Source: M3007 sp046160345 (lineage in GTDB: Bacteria; Bacteroidota; Bacteroidia; Chitinophagales; Saprospiraceae). Taken from it: a stretch of DNA of 64,000 nucleotides. The notes under the pieces are model-generated. The model was not told the DNA's origin, searched no databases, and saw only the letters and a program-made list of their open reading frames with translations. The translations under genes and the position numbers were made by a program. The DNA is taken from positions 1-64,000 of the forward strand of contig JBJXGO010000194.1 of the NCBI GenBank assembly GCA_046160345.1, read 5' to 3'. Position 1 is the first letter of the stretch, and the number at the start of each line of letters is the position of its first letter. Positions 60,147 through 64,000 of this stretch are shown here, one piece after another.

Positions 60147-61529
60147 ATGAAAAAGTTGTTTTTTTTGCTGATAACCATTGGTTTATCAATAAATATCTGT
60201 GATGGGCAAACGAATCCATCTTTCAAGTTTCTGGGTCATTGGGACGACGATTCCTTGCCCCTTGCTTCTCCCGGGAACCTTAACCTGCAATACAGTGGTT
60301 GTTGGGGCATTGCCGTTAATGGACATGAATATGCCGTACTGGGTGGGGCTGCGCATGTTCTTTTCTTTGATGTAACTGAGCCAACTACCCCAAAACTGGT
60401 AGGTAAATATCAAGGCACCGCTACCACTATTTGGCGTGAATTCAAGTCATATAAAAACCGGATTTACGGGGTTTCTGACGGCAGCACGGAAGGCCTGATG
60501 ATATTTGACATGAGCCATGCAGAGGATACCATTGTGCGCACATATTGGAGCAATGAGCTGTTCAAGTCAGCTCATACCATTACGCTTGATACGGTTTCAG
60601 GCCGTATTTACCTGAATGGCGGAAGTGCCACTCAGGGCATCATTGTGCTTGATGTGAGCCAAAATCCGGATCTGCCTACCTTCATCACACATGCCACCTT
60701 TCAGGGCGGAGGGCTGCATGATTCGTATGTGCGCAACGATACCATTTATGCTTCTTCGGGTCATGCAGGATACTATATCTACGATATGAAAGATCCGCTT
60801 AGCCCCAATCTGCTTGCTCAAATCAATACCGGCGGTTACAACCACAATTCATGGCTGAATACGGCAGGTACACATGCCTATTATGCTGAGGAAATCCCAG
60901 CAGGAAGACCTGTGCAAATTATTGATTTACAAAATCTTGCAATGGGAGATATCGAAAGCGTCGGCTCGTTTTTGGATAAGTTTTCGGTAGAAGTGAATGG
61001 CAATTCGGCCATACCCCACAATATTTATATCCGGGACAATATTCTTTTCAATTCGCAATATGAAGACGGTTTGCTGGCTTACGATATCAGCAACCCAACG
61101 CAGCCGGTATTTCTGGCGCAATACGATACGCATCCGGAAAATGCCACGTATACTGGCTATTTTGGCAATTGGGGCAACTATCCCTGGCTGCCTTCCGGCA
61201 ATATTATTGCAGGGGATATGCAAAATGGGCTTTTCATTGTGGAGTTGAACGATGGCAGCGTAGGCACAAAATCTCTTGACAATCAAATCGGGGTACAGAT
61301 TTCGCCCAACCCCGCCCATGATATTTTGAATATCAGATTACAAACACTTGCTCCCGGAAATTGGTCGTGGAATCTTAGCAATGCAGCGGGTCAAATGATG
61401 TTGAAGGGTGCTGTCGAGGCCTCTGCAGAAACTTTACTGCATCTGGCTGGCTTGCCACGGGGACTATACTTTGTAGAAATTCGCGACGCGGAGGGAAGGC
61501 AGGCTGTGCGGAAAGTGATCGTAGAGTAA
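60147..61529 (+). CDS. Choice-of-anchor B (LVIVD-repeat) protein with T9SS sorting domain
   Basis: A 460-residue protein, starting MKKLFFLLITIGLSINICDG (a start 6 nt upstream is also possible). LVIVD-type beta-propeller repeats: FFDVTEPTTPKLVGKYQG, GIIVLDVSQNPDLPTFITHA, YIYDMKDPLSPNLLAQINTG, LLAYDISNPTQPVFLAQYDT. The C-terminus from VQISPNPAHDILNIRL is a T9SS sorting domain. Such 'choice-of-anchor B' proteins are surface proteins of unknown ligand. Ends 14 nt before a perfect inverted repeat that separates it from the flippase gene. Confidence 0.9.
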   Translation: MKKLFFLLITIGLSINICDGQTNPSFKFLGHWDDDSLPLASPGNLNLQYSGCWGIAVNGHEYAVLGGAAHVLFFDVTEPTTPKLVGKYQGTATTIWREFKSYKNRIYGVSDGSTEGLMIFDMSHAEDTIVRTYWSNELFKSAHTITLDTVSGRIYLNGGSATQGIIVLDVSQNPDLPTFITHATFQGGGLHDSYVRNDTIYASSGHAGYYIYDMKDPLSPNLLAQINTGGYNHNSWLNTAGTHAYYAEEIPAGRPVQIIDLQNLAMGDIESVGSFLDKFSVEVNGNSAIPHNIYIRDNILFNSQYEDGLLAYDISNPTQPVFLAQYDTHPENATYTGYFGNWGNYPWLPSGNIIAGDMQNGLFIVELNDGSVGTKSLDNQIGVQISPNPAHDILNIRLQTLAPGNWSWNLSNAAGQMMLKGAVEASAETLLHLAGLPRGLYFVEIRDAEGRQAVRKVIVE

Positions 61530-61542
61530 TAAAATCGGGTAT

Positions 61543-61608
61543 TTTGGCAGAAATGAGGATACCTCGTAGGTCTTCGAAGAGCTCCGAGGTATCCTCATTT
61601 CTGCCAAA
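61543..61608. terminator. 24-bp perfect inverted repeat with nested palindrome, between convergent genes
   Basis: Arms 61543-61566 and 61585-61608 are fully complementary over 24 bp (TTTGGCAGAAATGAGGATAC...). The 18-nt loop contains the self-complementary TCTTCGAAGA (61571-61580). It lies 13 nt after one stop and 2 nt before the other gene's stop codon. Bidirectional terminator is the simplest view. Confidence 0.8.
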
Positions 61609-61610
61609 CG

Positions 61611-62963
61611 TTATTGCGAGAATCTCCTTTTCAACAGTTCCCAGCCCATTCGATAAAATTCCGAAACATGCGCAAAGGCTTTTAAAGCATTGATTTTGAA
61701 CTCGCGGTGCAAATACCGCTGCATCAGAATAAAACTCAATCCATAACCGGTAAGCGTAGCGTAAGCTGCTCCGTAAAGTCCATAATTTTTGATAAAAAGA
61801 TAACTCAACAAGAGATTGAGCAGGGCGGTAAAGGAAGTATAGGCAAAGTTCACAGCGGGTTTTCCGGTCGAGTCTAAGAGGGTGCCGAATTGTACGGCAA
61901 AAGGGAGAAACAAACCGAAGAATGCTGTAAAACGCAATATGTTGGCGGATTCCAAATACTGGCTGCCTGCAAAAATTTGAATAATTGGCTCTGCAAACAC
62001 GATCACTAAAAGAACAAAGGGCAAGATAACGGCTAGCGTAGCGCCTACACTGCGTTCATAGAGGGTTTTTACCCCGGCCCGGCCCTCTGAAGCCATTTTC
62101 TCTGCGCTTTTTGGGAAAACTATCGAAGCAATGCTAAAAGCGGGTGCTTCCACCAATTGTGTCACCCTGCCTGCTGCGTCATATACTGCAAAAGCAACCG
62201 GGCCAATCAATTGACCAAGCGTTAGTTTGTCGATGCTTTTGTAGAACATGGTGCTTAAATTGGTTCCTAAAACAAATTTTCCATAGTTCGCCAGGTTCTG
62301 AAACCATTTAATATCCAGATTTTTGTCAAAAGACAAATAAGGCCGGGCATACCACCAAGTAGCTAATGCAGCCAGCGCAATGCCCGCACAAACCGCTGCA
62401 CTAAATTGCGATAATTGAACCGCTTCCCCTGAAACCCAGCACCACAAGACCCAGGTAAAAGGGACGCCTCTATAAAACACTGCGGTCCAAAACACGCCAC
62501 GAAATTCAAAATTGGCCTGCTGCACAAAAGAACTGTGCATACAAAAAGCCATCAAAAAATTGCTCAGGAAATATACGGGAAGCATTTCGGCCAAAAGCGG
62601 CACTTGATATTGTTGGCAAATCCAGTCTGCGCAACCCCAAATAATTAAATTGGAGAAAAATGAAAAGCTTAGGTTGAGCAAAAGTCCGGCAGACAGGAGT
62701 TTTGCTTGCTCGCTTTTATCGTTCTTTAAAGTCGCCAACGCACGCACCAAACCATTTTGCAAAAGACCGCTCCTGCCCATTTCAACAAAATAGGTCATCA
62801 GGACAAAAATGCTCCAGGTAGCAAACGCCTCTTTGGTCAAAAGGCGGAGCAACAACATGGCTGTACCCAGGTTGAAAGCCATTGCTGCCACTTTTTCCGA
62901 CAAGGCTAGCATACCCGACCGAAGCCAATAGTTGGTGGGTAATGTACTGGTGGGTTTATTCAT
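61611..62963 (-). CDS. Polysaccharide-type flippase (MOP/Wzx-like)
   Basis: A 450-residue protein of about 12-14 helices with the pattern of the MATE/Wzx (MOP) superfamily: AFNLGTAMLLLRLLTKEAFA, an Arg-containing first half (YFVEMGRSGLLQNGLVRALA), and SFTALLNLLLSYLFIKNYGL near the end. It would move a lipid-linked saccharide across the inner membrane. The start at 62963 (MNKPTSTLPTNYW) was taken over 62978. No glycosyltransferase cluster is adjacent in the window. It lies just after the terminator of the GldJ-like gene. Confidence 0.87.
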   Translation of the reverse strand: MNKPTSTLPTNYWLRSGMLALSEKVAAMAFNLGTAMLLLRLLTKEAFATWSIFVLMTYFVEMGRSGLLQNGLVRALATLKNDKSEQAKLLSAGLLLNLSFSFFSNLIIWGCADWICQQYQVPLLAEMLPVYFLSNFLMAFCMHSSFVQQANFEFRGVFWTAVFYRGVPFTWVLWCWVSGEAVQLSQFSAAVCAGIALAALATWWYARPYLSFDKNLDIKWFQNLANYGKFVLGTNLSTMFYKSIDKLTLGQLIGPVAFAVYDAAGRVTQLVEAPAFSIASIVFPKSAEKMASEGRAGVKTLYERSVGATLAVILPFVLLVIVFAEPIIQIFAGSQYLESANILRFTAFFGLFLPFAVQFGTLLDSTGKPAVNFAYTSFTALLNLLLSYLFIKNYGLYGAAYATLTGYGLSFILMQRYLHREFKINALKAFAHVSEFYRMGWELLKRRFSQ

Positions 62964-62976
62964 ACAGGTTTTGACC

Positions 62977-63020
62977 AATAAAAAACGGGGATGCGAATTC
63001 GCGTCCCCGTTTTTTTATTC
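62977..63020 (-). terminator. Terminator after the GldJ-like gene
   Basis: AATAAAAAACGGGGATGCG / CGCGTCCCCGTTTTTTTATT forms a strong stem (one G-U) with a run of U on both strands. It is 17 nt after the stop at 63037. Confidence 0.85.
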
Positions 63021-63036
63021 AAATCACGTGACTAAA

Positions 63037-64000
63037 TCAGTCGTAACGACGATTGTGTTTTTTGCGCTTTCCCTTGAAGTGGTGACCGTCTTTGTCGCCA
63101 TTGCCCGTTACAGGGCCTTTGCGAATCATGGCGCAACGGAAGCCAACGGTTCTGCTGGCTTTGTCTTGCTCAAGAAAACGGCGTGAGCCTGGCGCGAGCC
63201 AGAAAGCACGGTCAGCCCAGGAGCCGCCTTTGATAACGCGGGCTTTGTCGCTGATAAGTGTGCTTATGCCATAACGGTATTCTACGTTCGATTCTTTGTC
63301 GCCGTCAAGGAAGTTGTACGCTTCAGGGCGTTTGTAGTTGTCGCGTAGGGCCGTGGTGGTGGTGTCCATGAGCTCATAAACCAGGTGGCCGAGACTGTCT
63401 TTTTGAACAGGAGAGCCAGTTTCCGGGTCTACTTTTTTGGTCATAAAGATGTTACCACGATACGGGTTAAGTTCTTGGCTCTCCGTATCTTCAAGGTCAG
63501 ATGCCGTGAGTGGACGGTAAAGGTCAAAGGTCCATTCGTTTACGTTACCAGCCATATTGTAGAGGCCGTAATCGTTTGGCCAACCGGAAAGTACTTCGGC
63601 AGGGAAGAATGCTTTGTCGTTGAGGGCGCCAGCCATACCACCATAGTCACCACCGCCACGCTTGAAGTTTGCGAGCATCTTGCCCTGGTTTTTGTTGCGC
63701 TTTTGATAGCGCACGGTGTTGCCGTTCCAAGGGTAGATACGACGATCTGTAATCAGTTCGTCTTTAGTAGTGGCTTGATTTCCAAGGAGGCCAAGAGCCG
63801 CAAACTCCCACTCGGCTTCCGTAGGCAGACGGTAGGAGGGGAGGAGGATGCCGTCTTCAAGGCGGACTTGCCGCTCGCCACCGGTACGTTTGTCTTCCAG
63901 CAACTTGCGCGGAGTAGGTTGGTACTGACCAACCAGATAGGCTTCCGTGTTGAAGTTGTTGTCGTCCTTTTGGTCAGGTGTTGGCTCGATAATACCACGC
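63037..64000 (-). CDS. gldJ: GldJ-like formylglycine-generating-enzyme-fold lipoprotein (5' end outside window)
   Basis: The frame is open to the right edge, so about 321 C-terminal residues are seen. It is the FGE-sulfatase fold used by GldJ/GldK: YRLPTEAEWEFAALG, PNDYGLYNMAGNVNEWTFDL, NPYRGNIFMTK, ARVIKGGSWADRAFWLAPGS, TVGFRCAMIRKG and a basic tail KGKRKKHNRRYD. GldJ is an outer-membrane lipoprotein needed for gliding motility and T9SS function. GldK is similar but heads gldKLMN; gldL does not follow here, so GldJ is preferred. Symbol tentative. Confidence 0.75.
   Translation of the reverse strand, partial: RGIIEPTPDQKDDNNFNTEAYLVGQYQPTPRKLLEDKRTGGERQVRLEDGILLPSYRLPTEAEWEFAALGLLGNQATTKDELITDRRIYPWNGNTVRYQKRNKNQGKMLANFKRGGGDYGGMAGALNDKAFFPAEVLSGWPNDYGLYNMAGNVNEWTFDLYRPLTASDLEDTESQELNPYRGNIFMTKKVDPETGSPVQKDSLGHLVYELMDTTTTALRDNYKRPEAYNFLDGDKESNVEYRYGISTLISDKARVIKGGSWADRAFWLAPGSRRFLEQDKASRTVGFRCAMIRKGPVTGNGDKDGHHFKGKRKKHNRRYD

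Noticed and set aside
63037..64000. Considered as gldK
   Set aside because: gldK is normally followed by gldL-gldM-gldN; here a strong terminator and a flippase follow, so GldJ is more likely, though the fold alone does not decide.

Overview
The window looks like a chromosomal segment of a Bacteroidota bacterium, most likely close to the Saprospiraceae/Chitinophagales side of the phylum. Three things point there: several secreted proteins end in type IX secretion (T9SS) sorting domains and carry SprB-type repeats, a GldJ-like gliding lipoprotein enters at the right edge, and many genes have a Bacteroidota-type -7 box (TAnnTTTG) with no Shine-Dalgarno sequence. DUF6089, DUF5723 and two-component-propeller families fit the same assignment. 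The species cannot be named from sequence alone.

Layout. 1-9.7 kb: tail of a giant SprB-repeat T9SS adhesin, a CBS/ACT gene with a Crp-like regulator, a class III aminotransferase, smpB, a subtilase with SH3 domains, trxB, a DUF4349 lipoprotein and a beta-barrel protein. 9.7-12.5 kb: a small accessory patch with a gene remnant, a winged-helix gene, a broken nucleotidyltransferase and a Bro-N (phage antirepressor-like) gene. 12.6-31 kb: eno, an OMP-YdeI-FAH operon, an rRNA pseudouridine synthase with a repeat-rich tail, a 1351-residue protein built like soluble adenylyl cyclase, an oxidoreductase, DoxX, gamma-carbonic anhydrase, VanZ, SH3, a gluzincin peptidase and a LytS/LytTR two-component pair. 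31-49 kb: an M43 metalloprotease, rtcB, a six-hairpin glycosidase-like protein, then a long leftward run (RND adaptor, membrane protein, DUF58, an AbiL/RloAB-type defence pair, nspC, a lipoprotein, DUF5723, a YheT-type hydrolase). 49-52 kb: the rplM-rpsI-rpsB-tsf translation operon. 52-64 kb: two extended SDRs flanking a CPBP protease, a TPR protein, a VWA T9SS protein, an ACMSD-like amidohydrolase, an LVIVD-repeat protein, a flippase and the partial GldJ-like gene.

The most interesting non-coding structure lies in the ribosomal-protein operon: a compact 5' leader with a hairpin plus a pseudoknot-capable or switch-like element, three 78-bp tandem repeats wedged between rplM and rpsI, and two hairpins between rpsI and rpsB. 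A second theme is a family of heptameric TTGGTTA/TTGGTTG arrays that recurs in at least three intergenic regions, two of them as long inverted repeats; one probably lies in the 5' UTR of eno. Long inverted repeats also separate two convergent gene pairs near 58.9 and 61.6 kb. The strongest candidate immune system is the ATPase plus TOPRIM-like pair at 43.5-45.6 kb.

No tRNA, rRNA, CRISPR array or complete insertion sequence was recognised. Family assignments come from reading motifs and remembered family features; no database search was run.
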